This document shows positions 1 through 7,132 of a stretch of 14,931 bases of DNA, one piece after another. A model generated the notes under the pieces. It was not told the origin of the DNA. It saw only the letters and a program-made list of their open reading frames with translations, and ran no database searches. Each line of letters opens with the position of its first letter. The stretch's first letter is position 1. The stretch is from JAXJYR01 sp964593515 (GTDB lineage Bacteria > Bacillota_I > Bacilli_A > Erysipelotrichales > Erysipelotrichaceae), in contig CAZQJH010000025.1 of assembly GCA_964593515.1 (NCBI GenBank), positions 1 through 14,931 of the forward strand, in the 5' to 3' direction. The position numbers and the translations under genes were made by a program.

Positions 1-21
1 ATAATATAGTTAGGTGATATT

Positions 22-492
22 ATGAAAAAAATAATCTTTTTATTATTATTTTATGTTAGTTTTTCTCTTAAAATAAAAGCTAGTGATACAATTAATTATC
101 TAATCACTAGCCCTAATTTACCTTATTATTTTATTATTTCGCAAAGCGATAATATCCATATGTATTGTTTTCCTAATAACTTAAATATAAATCATCTTCA
201 TAATTATGAACTTAAAATTGATCATGAAGTTATACTTAACTTAGATAAGTTTAAACCTAAATCACCATTAAATAATGCTTTAAGTTGTCGTCAATATTTA
301 AGTACCATTATTAAACAATTATCTTATCAAGATTTATTTAAATTACAAGATTATCTTACTTCATCACTTACTTTTAGTGATTATCTAAAGTTATTTCCTT
401 TAATTAAAAATCCACCGAAAGTTAATTATTATTATGGTAATTATTTAATTATCAATCACGAATATTATCCTTTAGATTATACTTTAAAATAA
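22..492 (+). CDS. Small secreted protein of unknown function
   Basis: I do not recognise this 156-residue protein. Its N-terminus looks like a Sec signal peptide: Lys2-Lys3, a hydrophobic core at about residues 4-16 rich in Ile, Leu and Phe, then IKA at 18-20 before Ser21, a plausible signal peptidase I site. There is no lipobox cysteine and no second membrane segment, so export or loose surface attachment is likely. The mature part is rich in Tyr, Asn, Leu and Lys, with Cys at about 49 and 89. Residues about 90-130 (QYLSTIIKQL and onward) faintly recall the C-terminal helices of LytR-CpsA-Psr proteins, but the catalytic part of that family is absent, so I assign nothing. The start is set by AGGTGAT at 12-18, complementary to the 16S 3' end. 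No promoter is visible because only 21 bases precede it; it may belong to an operon reaching in from the left. Confidence 0.7.
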   Translation: MKKIIFLLLFYVSFSLKIKASDTINYLITSPNLPYYFIISQSDNIHMYCFPNNLNINHLHNYELKIDHEVILNLDKFKPKSPLNNALSCRQYLSTIIKQLSYQDLFKLQDYLTSSLTFSDYLKLFPLIKNPPKVNYYYGNYLIINHEYYPLDYTLK

Positions 493-519
493 AAAAAAAC
501 GAACAACTAAGTTGTCCGT
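491..519 (-). terminator. Terminator of the tRNA unit, probably bidirectional
   Basis: Arms 499-507 and 511-519 pair with a three-base loop; read on the minus strand the stem is nine pairs including one G-T, followed by a run of eight or nine T. It lies 12 bases after the CCA end of tRNA-Ala. On the plus strand the same hairpin is followed by TCTTTTT at 521-527, so it can also end transcription of the secreted-protein gene and keep it from running antisense into the tRNAs. Confidence 0.85.
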
Positions 520-530
520 GTCTTTTTATA

Positions 531-606
531 TGGTGGAGCGTAGCGGGATCGAACCGCTGACCCCCTGCGTGCAAGGCAGGTGCTCTCCCAGCTGAGCTAA
601 CACCCC
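531..606 (-). tRNA. tRNA-Ala (anticodon TGC)
   Basis: This is a 76-base cloverleaf with an encoded CCA. The acceptor arms GGGGTGT and ACGCTCC pair with G3-U70, the alanine identity element, and the discriminator is A73. The D arm (TAGCTCAGCTGGGAGAGC) and T arm (GGTTCGATCC loop region) are canonical. The anticodon loop carries TGC between CCTGC and GCAGG stem arms. It follows tRNA-Ile by 16 bases in the same transcript and is followed at once by a terminator. Confidence 0.97.
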
Positions 607-622
607 ATATATATTAACTCGA

Positions 623-699
<77 letters not shown>

Positions 700-720
700 A
701 TTTCCATCGAATGCCTATTT

Positions 721-749
721 ATAATACTCCTTTATAAAACAAAAGTCAA
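721..749 (-). promoter_or_regulatory. Promoter of the tRNA-Ile/tRNA-Ala unit
   Basis: On the minus strand, -35 TTGACT (749-744), a 17-base spacer and -10 TATTAT (726-721) form a near-consensus sigma-A promoter. Transcription should start near 714, leaving a leader of about 15 bases before G1 of tRNA-Ile. The -35 box sits inside the 3' arm of the tldE terminator hairpin. Confidence 0.85.
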
Positions 750-776
750 CCTTTTTTCATCAAAAAGTTGACTTTT
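736..776 (-). terminator. Terminator of the nnr-tldD-tldE operon
   Basis: Ten perfectly paired bases (741-750 with 767-776) are extended inward by a T-run/A-run pairing around a short loop. Read on the minus strand the hairpin begins about 11 bases after the tldE stop and is followed by GTTTT. The plus strand also has a T-run after the hairpin, but no plus-strand gene needs it. Confidence 0.8.
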
Positions 777-787
777 TTACTATTTTT

Positions 788-2119
788 TTAATTTGACCCT
801 GATACTTGCATCTTACCAATCAATAATGATGGAGCTCCAATTCCACTAGGATCATGTTTTAAATCACTTCCTACTTCCACAACATCATTCATCATTTCCA
901 TAAAACTAGAAGCAATCGTAAATAAATCAATTGCTTTCACAATCTTACCATCTTTAACTAAATATCCTTCAGCTTGTAAAGAGAATTTAGTCGTAAAACC
1001 ATTTAAACCAGCATGTAATCCATTTAAACCAGTAACAATAATTCCTTCATTCATTAAACTAACTAATTCATCAAAACACTTATCACCTTGTTCAATATAA
1101 AAGTTAGTTGGTGCAATCGAAATTGGTGAAGCATAACCAGCTTTAAATCCATTACCAGTTGAAGCACAATTCATCATCATTGCTGATTTACGATTGTGTA
1201 AATAAGTCTTTAATACCCCTTTATCAACAATTACTTTATTCTCACAAGCAATTCCTTCATCATCAAAACTACTTGAAGCAATACCATCTTCCATTAAAGC
1301 ATCATCACGAATAGTAATTTTATCAGCAAATACTTGTTGGTTTAATTTATCTTTTAAAACACTTAAACCTTTATAAGCATTTTCACCATTAAAAATACCT
1401 GTTAAGCTAGCTAACATATCAATTAAAGCATCACGTTCCATAATTAATGGATAAGTACCACTAGGAATACTTTCACTATTAAGCATACTACAAGCTTTAT
1501 TAACTAACTTAGCCGCAAAAGCATCAACATCTAAATCTTCCCATTTATGCATAATCACAATATCATAACAAGATTTACTTTGATTGTTTTCACTAACCAT
1601 TACTCCCGCTAAAATATATGAACAATCACTACTTTCATTTAAATCCATTCCTAAGTCATTACTAATACTACGAGTTGATAATCCTTCACAATACAAACAT
1701 TTTACTACTTGTTTAACTCGTTCATCTTGTTTTAATAATGCTTCTTCTAAACGACGTAATAAAGCAATCTTTTCTTCATTACTACGTTTAATTACTTCAT
1801 TACTTTGACGTTTAACTTTTGGATATTCACTAGCCCCTTTAATCATATCAACTTGTTTTTCATTCATATATTTGGCTTGACTTTGCAATTGAGCAAAAAT
1901 ATCATCCATCATTTCATCATTTACTTCTTCTAAATAAACTTGAGCATTATGACCATTAATAATAGCACGAATACAAATTCCATCAACCTTAGATAATTTA
2001 TATGAATCAATTTTACTTTCATATAAATCAATACTACAAGATTCACTAATTGATTCATATATTTCTAATTGTTCAATTCCTAATGCTTTAGCTTTATCAA
2101 ACCATAATTGTTTATTCAT
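788..2119 (-). CDS. tldE: TldE/PmbA, non-catalytic partner of metalloprotease TldD
   Basis: This 443-residue protein is PmbA/TldE, the partner of TldD. In the characterised E. coli enzyme the two form a TldD/TldE protease that cleaves unfolded peptides, matures microcin B17 and acts on the CcdA antitoxin. Visible family features are the N-terminal mixed domain (about 1-180), FDDEG at 285-289 and GLHAGLN at 367-373. There is no HExxxH where TldD has its zinc site (here about 225-235), as expected for the inactive subunit. I chose the ATG at 2119 because GGAGG (2132-2128) lies 8 bases before it; an in-frame TTG at 2134 would place the start within that ribosome site. The ATG overlaps the tldD stop in ATGAATAA, implying translational coupling. 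It is last in the operon, and no dedicated peptide substrate gene is nearby. Confidence 0.93.
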   Translation of the reverse strand: MNKQLWFDKAKALGIEQLEIYESISESCSIDLYESKIDSYKLSKVDGICIRAIINGHNAQVYLEEVNDEMMDDIFAQLQSQAKYMNEKQVDMIKGASEYPKVKRQSNEVIKRSNEEKIALLRRLEEALLKQDERVKQVVKCLYCEGLSTRSISNDLGMDLNESSDCSYILAGVMVSENNQSKSCYDIVIMHKWEDLDVDAFAAKLVNKACSMLNSESIPSGTYPLIMERDALIDMLASLTGIFNGENAYKGLSVLKDKLNQQVFADKITIRDDALMEDGIASSSFDDEGIACENKVIVDKGVLKTYLHNRKSAMMMNCASTGNGFKAGYASPISIAPTNFYIEQGDKCFDELVSLMNEGIIVTGLNGLHAGLNGFTTKFSLQAEGYLVKDGKIVKAIDLFTIASSFMEMMNDVVEVGSDLKHDPSGIGAPSLLIGKMQVSGSN

Positions 2120-3500
2120 TACCTTTACCTCCAACTAAAATTGCTTTAACGTGAATTGTTGGTTGTCCAACATCAGCTGGAATACTTCCTGAACTTGCGC
2201 CACACATTCCTTCTTCACGTCGTAAGTTATTCGCAACCATATCAATATTCATTAATACTTCTGCTCCATTACCAATTAAAGTAGCTCCTTTAACTGGTTT
2301 CACAATTTTACCATCTTTAACTAAATAACCTTCATTAACGGCAAAGTTAAAATTACCACTAATTGGATCAACACTTCCTCCACCTAAAGTTTTCGCATAA
2401 ATACCTTCTTTAGTTGCCGCTAAAATTTCTTCAAAGCTACTATTTCCTGGTGCAATAAAGGTATTAGTCATGCGAGAAGTTGTTTCATACTTATATGATT
2501 CACGACGTGAATTAGAAGTATGCTCCATATTCATTCTTCGTCCATTTAATGGATCAATCATATAACTTTTTAAAATACCATTTTCAATTAAGACATTACG
2601 ACGAGTAAAATGACCTTCATCATCGACATTACTACTTCCCCAACCATTAGGAATTGTTCCATCATCAACCGCCGTTAAAACTTCATTCGCAATTTGTTGC
2701 CCTAATTTACCAGCAAAAATAGATTGATTTTTAGCTACGGCTGCTGCTTCTAAAGAATGACCACAAGCTTCATGGAAAATAACTCCACCAAAACCATTAT
2801 CAATAATTGCTTCCATCTTTTTAGCTGGACAATCATCAGCATATAACATTGTCATCGCTACACTAGCTGCTTTAGCTCCAACTTCTTGAGGTTTATTTTC
2901 TTCATAGAATTCAAATCCCATACTACCCCCAGGAGCACAACGTCCACTTTCCATTAAATCACCATCATAAGCAATAGCTTCAACACTTAAACGCGTTCTA
3001 ATACGTGTATCACGTACATATTTACCATCACTATCCGCAATAGCTACTTCTTGAACTTCATCCATATAAGAACTTACTACTTTTTGAATATGTTCATCAT
3101 AATCTTTAGCTCCTTGATAAGCTTGTTTAACTAAAGCTACTTTATCTTCACTAGATACTTCACTTGGATGAATCTTAATTGGATGTTGGTTTTCATAAGT
3201 TACTTCAACTAATTTAACTTCATCCACAACTTTAGTTTCTAAAATCCCTTGACTTAAATCATCAGCTAATTTTAATAAAGCTTCTTCACTTAAATCATTA
3301 CTATAAGCATAAACACTACGTTCACCAATAAATACCCGTAGTCCTAAACCGCGTTGAACCCCATGATTCATGGTTTCAACTTCATCATTTAATAACCCAA
3401 TCACATTACGAGTTTTACGTTCTTCGAAAATTTGCGCAAAATCTCCTCCACGTGATAAAGCTTTAACTAATACTTTTTCTAATAAACTTTTCTCTAACAT
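2112..3500 (-). CDS. tldD: TldD, zinc metalloprotease subunit
   Basis: This is the catalytic subunit of the TldD/TldE peptidase, 462 residues, a usual length. The zinc motif HEACGH (HExxxH) is at residues 243-248. The conserved C-terminal cysteine expected as a further zinc ligand is present in GMCGASSG (Cys433), followed by DVGQPT at 443-448. The N-terminal domain covers about 1-200. EGYLVKDGKIVK (390-401) is shared word for word with TldE. The start ATG is preceded by AAAGGA (3512-3507) at 6 bases and lies 2 bases after the nnr stop, so nnr, tldD and tldE should be one transcript. Family function, from E. coli, is degradation or processing of unfolded peptides within a closed heterodimer in the cytoplasm. 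The substrate here is unknown. Confidence 0.95.
   Translation of the reverse strand: MLEKSLLEKVLVKALSRGGDFAQIFEERKTRNVIGLLNDEVETMNHGVQRGLGLRVFIGERSVYAYSNDLSEEALLKLADDLSQGILETKVVDEVKLVEVTYENQHPIKIHPSEVSSEDKVALVKQAYQGAKDYDEHIQKVVSSYMDEVQEVAIADSDGKYVRDTRIRTRLSVEAIAYDGDLMESGRCAPGGSMGFEFYEENKPQEVGAKAASVAMTMLYADDCPAKKMEAIIDNGFGGVIFHEACGHSLEAAAVAKNQSIFAGKLGQQIANEVLTAVDDGTIPNGWGSSNVDDEGHFTRRNVLIENGILKSYMIDPLNGRRMNMEHTSNSRRESYKYETTSRMTNTFIAPGNSSFEEILAATKEGIYAKTLGGGSVDPISGNFNFAVNEGYLVKDGKIVKPVKGATLIGNGAEVLMNIDMVANNLRREEGMCGASSGSIPADVGQPTIHVKAILVGGKGNE
2128..2132 (-). promoter_or_regulatory. Ribosome site deciding the tldE start
   Basis: GGAGG lies inside the 3' end of tldD, 8 bases before the ATG at 2119. 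It rules out the upstream in-frame TTG at 2134 as the start. Confidence 0.8.
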
Positions 3501-3502
3501 AT

Positions 3503-4993
3503 TTAATCCTTTCTTAGTTTCTTTAAAACTATTTTAATACTATCTATTAAATCACTCGCAATAATTGCTTGTTCACTATATTGTTTGGCTAAATAATGAG
3601 CACAAGCATTATGGACATAACAAGCCGCAATAAGTCCTTGATAATGTTCTCCTTGCGCTAATAGTGAAGTAATTAAGCCACTTAAAACATCACCACTACC
3701 ACCTTTAGCTAAAGCACTAGTTGGTTTATTTAAGATATAACCTTCATCATTAACTAAAATGGTGGTAATACTATCTTTTAATACTAAACAAGTATGGGGA
3801 TAATTTTCATGCCAACATTTAGCTAAATTAATTGGATTAGTTTTAATCATTTCAAAATCATAACCACTAAAATAACTAAATTCTTTTAAATGTGGTAACA
3901 ATACTGTTTTAGCTTCTCTATTTAATAAATCAACATAATCTTTTAATAAGAATAAAGCATCACCATCAATAACTAAATTAAGCTTGCTTTCTAATAATAC
4001 TTTTAATAATTCAGCATTAACTTGACTACGTCCTAAGCCATTACCAATACAAATCCAATCATAATTATGCATAATTGCTTTTAATTCATCAATAGCTTCA
4101 TCGACAAAACCTTGTTCATCACTACTAGCTTTTATACACATCATTTCTGGATTACTACTTGCAACTATTTCAAAGATACATTCAGGTACAAAACAAGTCG
4201 TAAGACCAGCTCCACCCCTTAAACAAGCCCTAGCACTCATAATTAAAGCTCCACTCATTGATTTACTACCACCAACCAATAAAACTTTACCATTACTTCC
4301 TTTATGACTATGCATCTTACGTGTAGCTAAATCTAAACAAGCTATTTCATCATCAATTAATTGCATTCCTTTATCAGCTAAAACATGCTTTGGTAACATA
4401 ATATCTAGACAATGAACTTCACCACTATAAGTACGACCTTCATTTAATAATAAACCATATTTATAAGCCGCTAAAGTTAATGTATGATTAGCTTTAATTG
4501 CTTTAGCTAAAATTAATCCAGTATCCCCATTAAGACCACTAGGTAAATCCACACTAACAACTTCATTATCACAACTATTAATCAAGTCAATAACTTCACC
4601 ATATTTACCACTAATCGCTCGTTGTAAACCACTTCCAAATAAGCAATCCACAATAACTTCATCTTGGATATTTAATTCATCACTTATTTCAACATCATAA
4701 CGTTTTAAACAATTATAAGCAATTAATGCATCCCCTTTAAGTTTAGTTATATCATGAGCATAAATCTTAAGCGAATAATGATGATCCAATAACATTCTAG
4801 CTAAGACAAAACCATCACCACCATTATTACCGCAACCACAAATAATATAAAAACGATTATGTGGATATAAACTAATTATTTTATGATATAAAGCATAACC
4901 CGCATGTTCCATTAAAACAATCGAAGGGATATTATCTAGTTCAATTGCTTCTTGATCACAACGTCTAATTTCATCAATTGATACCACTTTCAT
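3503..4993 (-). CDS. nnr: Bifunctional NAD(P)H-hydrate epimerase / ADP-dependent dehydratase
   Basis: This enzyme repairs hydrated NADH and NADPH (NADHX, NADPHX). The N-terminal YjeF_N domain interconverts R and S forms, and the C-terminal ribokinase-like domain dehydrates the S form using ADP. At 496 residues it has the usual fused length. The epimerase domain (about 1-210) shows NNGGDG at 56-61, VDCLFGSGL at 115-123 and VSVDLPSGLNGDTG around 147-158. The dehydratase domain (about 225-496) shows HKGSNGKVLLVGGS around 230-243, NPEMM at 281-285, VIDGDAL at 341-347, PHLKEF at 367-372 (usually PHPGEF) and the catalytic GSGDVL at 432-437. ATG at 4993 is chosen because AGGTGAT (5004-4998) sits just upstream; the in-frame GTG at 5002 is part of that ribosome site. 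It is the first gene of the operon with tldD and tldE. Confidence 0.95.
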   Translation of the reverse strand: MKVVSIDEIRRCDQEAIELDNIPSIVLMEHAGYALYHKIISLYPHNRFYIICGCGNNGGDGFVLARMLLDHHYSLKIYAHDITKLKGDALIAYNCLKRYDVEISDELNIQDEVIVDCLFGSGLQRAISGKYGEVIDLINSCDNEVVSVDLPSGLNGDTGLILAKAIKANHTLTLAAYKYGLLLNEGRTYSGEVHCLDIMLPKHVLADKGMQLIDDEIACLDLATRKMHSHKGSNGKVLLVGGSKSMSGALIMSARACLRGGAGLTTCFVPECIFEIVASSNPEMMCIKASSDEQGFVDEAIDELKAIMHNYDWICIGNGLGRSQVNAELLKVLLESKLNLVIDGDALFLLKDYVDLLNREAKTVLLPHLKEFSYFSGYDFEMIKTNPINLAKCWHENYPHTCLVLKDSITTILVNDEGYILNKPTSALAKGGSGDVLSGLITSLLAQGEHYQGLIAACYVHNACAHYLAKQYSEQAIIASDLIDSIKIVLKKLRKD

Positions 4994-4997
4994 CTTA

Positions 4998-5004
4998 ATC
5001 ACCT
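4998..5004 (-). promoter_or_regulatory. Ribosome site deciding the nnr start
   Basis: AGGTGAT is fully complementary to the 16S rRNA 3' region (ATCACCT) and lies about 4-6 bases before ATG 4993. The GTG within it would otherwise be called as a start at 5002. It falls almost at the predicted transcript 5' end. Confidence 0.75.
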
Positions 5005-5011
5005 ACTAGAT

Positions 5012-5041
5012 AGTATAGCACATAATAAAGGCTAAAGCCAA
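5012..5041 (-). promoter_or_regulatory. Promoter of nnr-tldD-tldE
   Basis: On the minus strand, -35 TTGGCT (5041-5036), an 18-base spacer and -10 TATACT (5017-5012), with TG one base upstream of the -10 (extended -10). Transcription is expected near 5004-5007, giving a 5' UTR of only about 11-14 bases. The -35 overlaps the small inverted repeat GGCTAAAGCC at 5030-5039. Confidence 0.7.
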
Positions 5042-5048
5042 AATTTTA

Positions 5049-5078
5049 TTGAAGTAAAGGGTTGCTTTATTGTATAAT
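5049..5078 (+). promoter_or_regulatory. Promoter of coaBC-coaX
   Basis: A perfect -10 TATAAT (5073-5078) is preceded after 18 bases by TTGAAG (5049-5054), a moderate -35. It is back to back with the nnr promoter, with the two -35 boxes 7 bases apart. AATAAAG (5024-5030) and CTTTATT (5065-5071) form an inverted pair across both promoters. Confidence 0.7.
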
Positions 5079-5105
5079 TAGTTTGTTTAAAAGAGGTGTA
5101 TTTTT

Positions 5106-6305
5106 ATGACTAAAACCATTGTAATTGGGGTAAGTGGTGGTATTGCTGCCTTTAAAGCTGCCCAATTAACTAGTGACTTAATAAAAAAAGGATATGATGT
5201 GGAAGTTATTATGACTCAAAATGCCACTGAATTTATTAATCCTTTAACTTTTGAAACACTTACTAAACATAATGTAATGGTTTCTACTTTTGAAAAAGTT
5301 GCTGACCGCAGTGTTAAACATGTATCAATTGCGAAACGTGCTGATTTATTTGTAGTTGTACCAGCTACAGCTAATGTAATTGCTAAGTTTGTTCATGGTA
5401 TTGCTGATGATATGTTATCTACAACTTTTATGGCAGCTACTTGTCCAAAATTAATTTGTCCAGCCATGAATACCAATATGTATGAAAATGAAGTAACTCA
5501 ACGCAATCTAAATTTATGTCGTGAATTAGGTTATCAATTAATTGAACCTGAAAGTGGATATTTAGCTTGTGGCGATGTAGGTAAAGGTAAATTAGCTGAT
5601 TTAAAAACGATTATGGAAGCTATTGAAAAAGCTTTAAATCCTGAACAATTATTAGCTAATAAAAAGGTATTAATTTCAGCAGGACCAACCCAAGAAGCAC
5701 TAGATCCTGTTCGTTATCTTACTAATCATTCAACAGGTAAAATGGGTTATGAATTAGCTAAAGCCGCGAAAGATATGGGAGCTGAAGTAACTTTAGTATC
5801 TGGACCAGTTAATTTAAAAGCACCACAAGGAGTTAAAGTTATTAATATCAAGAGTGCTAATGAAATGTTTGAAGCTTTTAAAGCTAATTATGCGCAACAA
5901 GATATTATTATTAAAGCTGCAGCCGTTGGTGATTATCGTCCTGAAATTGTTGCTGATGATAAAATCAAGAAAAACGGTGATATTCTAGAATTAAAACTAG
6001 TTAAAAATCCTGATATCTTAGCTTATTTAGGTGAACATAAAAAACCATCACAAATCTTATGTGGCTTTGCGATGGAAACTCAAAACTTAATTGAAAATGC
6101 TCAAGCTAAATTACAAAAGAAAAATGCTGATATGATTGTAGCGAATAATCTAAAAGTTGAAGGAGCTGGTTTTGGGGTTGATACTAATGTTGCTACTTTT
6201 ATCTTAGCTAATGAAATCAAAACACAACCAAAAATGAGTAAATATGAACTAGGAGTTACCATTCTTAAACAACTTCTAGCATTACAAAAGGAAAAAGGTG
6301 AATAA
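5106..6305 (+). CDS. coaBC: Bifunctional phosphopantothenoylcysteine synthetase/decarboxylase
   Basis: CoaBC (Dfp) condenses 4'-phosphopantothenate with cysteine (CoaB, CTP-dependent) and decarboxylates the product to 4'-phosphopantetheine (CoaC, FMN-dependent). It is 399 residues, full length. In the CoaC domain (1 to about 180): GVSGGIAAFK at 8-17 for FMN binding, the active-site His72 in KHVSIA, PAMNTNM at 119-125 and the catalytic cysteine in ACGD (Cys155). In the CoaB domain (about 186-399): SAGPTQEALDPVRYLTNHS from 191 with GKMG at 211-214, AAAVGDYRP at 271-279 and KIKK at 286-289 with the catalytic lysine. AGAGGTG at 5092-5098 is 7 bases before the ATG. coaX follows after 1 base, so one operon holds three steps from pantothenate. 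Confidence 0.97.
   Translation: MTKTIVIGVSGGIAAFKAAQLTSDLIKKGYDVEVIMTQNATEFINPLTFETLTKHNVMVSTFEKVADRSVKHVSIAKRADLFVVVPATANVIAKFVHGIADDMLSTTFMAATCPKLICPAMNTNMYENEVTQRNLNLCRELGYQLIEPESGYLACGDVGKGKLADLKTIMEAIEKALNPEQLLANKKVLISAGPTQEALDPVRYLTNHSTGKMGYELAKAAKDMGAEVTLVSGPVNLKAPQGVKVINIKSANEMFEAFKANYAQQDIIIKAAAVGDYRPEIVADDKIKKNGDILELKLVKNPDILAYLGEHKKPSQILCGFAMETQNLIENAQAKLQKKNADMIVANNLKVEGAGFGVDTNVATFILANEIKTQPKMSKYELGVTILKQLLALQKEKGE
6295..6300 (+). promoter_or_regulatory. Ribosome site deciding the coaX start
   Basis: AAGGTG lies within the last codons of coaBC, 6 bases before ATG 6307. The GTG at 6298 is in frame with coaX but is part of this site, so the longer reading is unlikely. Confidence 0.75.
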
Positions 6306-6306
6306 A

Positions 6307-7095
6307 ATGTTAGTTGTTGTAGATATTGGAAATACAAATATTACCATTGGTATTTATGATAATAATAAATTAATCGGTAACTACCGATTAACAACTAAAT
6401 TAAAAAGAACTAGTGATGAATATGGATTTATGATTTTAAACTTCTTACAAACTTCTCATGTTGATCCTAGTGATATTAAAGATGTTATTATATCTAGTGT
6501 TGTTCCTAAAATTATGCACTCTTTCTTAAATGGAGTTCGTAAATATATGCATAAAGAACCAATTGTTGTGGGTCCAGGGATTAAAACAGGAATTTCTGTC
6601 AAAGCTGAAAATCCTAAAGCGGTTGGAGCAGACCGTATTGTGGATGCAGCTGGAGCTTTCCATGAATATGGTGGACCTTGTTTAGTAGTTGATTTTGGTA
6701 CTGCTACTACTTTTGATTATGTTGATGAAAAAGGTAATTTTGAATTTGGGGTAATTACTTTAGGACTTGAAACAAGTGCTCAAGCAATGTGGACGCAAGC
6801 TGCTAAATTACCAGAAATTGAAATTAAAAAACCTAATTCAATTCTAACTAAAACAACTGTAACTAGTATGCAAGCTGGTTTAGTATATGGTTATATTGGC
6901 CAAAGCGAATATATCATTAACCAATTCAAAAAAGAATTAGGTTGTGATATGAAAGTTATTGCAACTGGTGGTTTAGGTAAAATCATCTATAAAAATACTG
7001 ATTTAATTGATATTTATGATCGTGATTTAACTTTTAAAGGTTTAAAACACATCTATGATAAATATAGTGAAGAAAAAAAGAAACATCTAAAATAA
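6307..7095 (+). CDS. coaX: Type III pantothenate kinase
   Basis: CoaX phosphorylates pantothenate to 4'-phosphopantothenate, the first step of CoA synthesis. Unlike type I and II kinases it belongs to the ASKHA fold, is generally insensitive to CoA feedback and often needs a monovalent cation. The 262 residues match the family length. Motifs: DIGNTNITIG at 6-15 (phosphate loop with Asp6), GPGIKTGI at 89-96, GADRIVDA at 107-114, VVDFGTATTFDYV at 127-139, GVITLGLETS at 148-157 and ATGGLGKII at 219-227. It starts 1 base after coaBC, and its product is the CoaBC substrate, so the pair forms a pathway operon. No panB, panC or panD genes are in view; pantothenate may be made from genes elsewhere or imported. 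Confidence 0.96.
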   Translation: MLVVVDIGNTNITIGIYDNNKLIGNYRLTTKLKRTSDEYGFMILNFLQTSHVDPSDIKDVIISSVVPKIMHSFLNGVRKYMHKEPIVVGPGIKTGISVKAENPKAVGADRIVDAAGAFHEYGGPCLVVDFGTATTFDYVDEKGNFEFGVITLGLETSAQAMWTQAAKLPEIEIKKPNSILTKTTVTSMQAGLVYGYIGQSEYIINQFKKELGCDMKVIATGGLGKIIYKNTDLIDIYDRDLTFKGLKHIYDKYSEEKKKHLK

Positions 7096-7098
7096 TGC

Positions 7099-7128
7099 AA
7101 AGGCACAATCAATCGATTGTGCCTTTTG
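7099..7128. terminator. Shared terminator between convergent coaX and pncB
   Basis: A perfect 12-pair stem (7099-7110 with 7115-7126) has loop AATC and runs into TTTTGTTT on the plus strand. It lies between the coaX stop (7095) and the pncB stop (7133). On the minus strand the trailing sequence is less T-rich (TTTGCATTATTTT), so it is strongest for coaBC-coaX but probably serves both. Confidence 0.88.
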
Positions 7129-7132
7129 TTTA

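Noticed and set aside
22..492. LytR-CpsA-Psr family assignment for the small secreted protein
   Set aside because: Only a faint resemblance to the C-terminal helices is seen; the catalytic core with its arginines and aspartates is absent.
1584..1808. Open frame of 74 codons on the plus strand inside tldE
   Set aside because: It is antisense to a well-conserved gene, has no convincing ribosome site or promoter, and is explained by the gene's codon bias.
788..3500. tldD/tldE as part of a peptide antibiotic (microcin-like) cluster
   Set aside because: No precursor peptide, cyclodehydratase, exporter or immunity gene is present; the operon partner is the housekeeping enzyme nnr.
6101..6337. Open frame of 78 codons on the minus strand across the coaBC/coaX junction
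   Set aside because: It is antisense to two recognised enzymes, without its own signals or a plausible protein composition.
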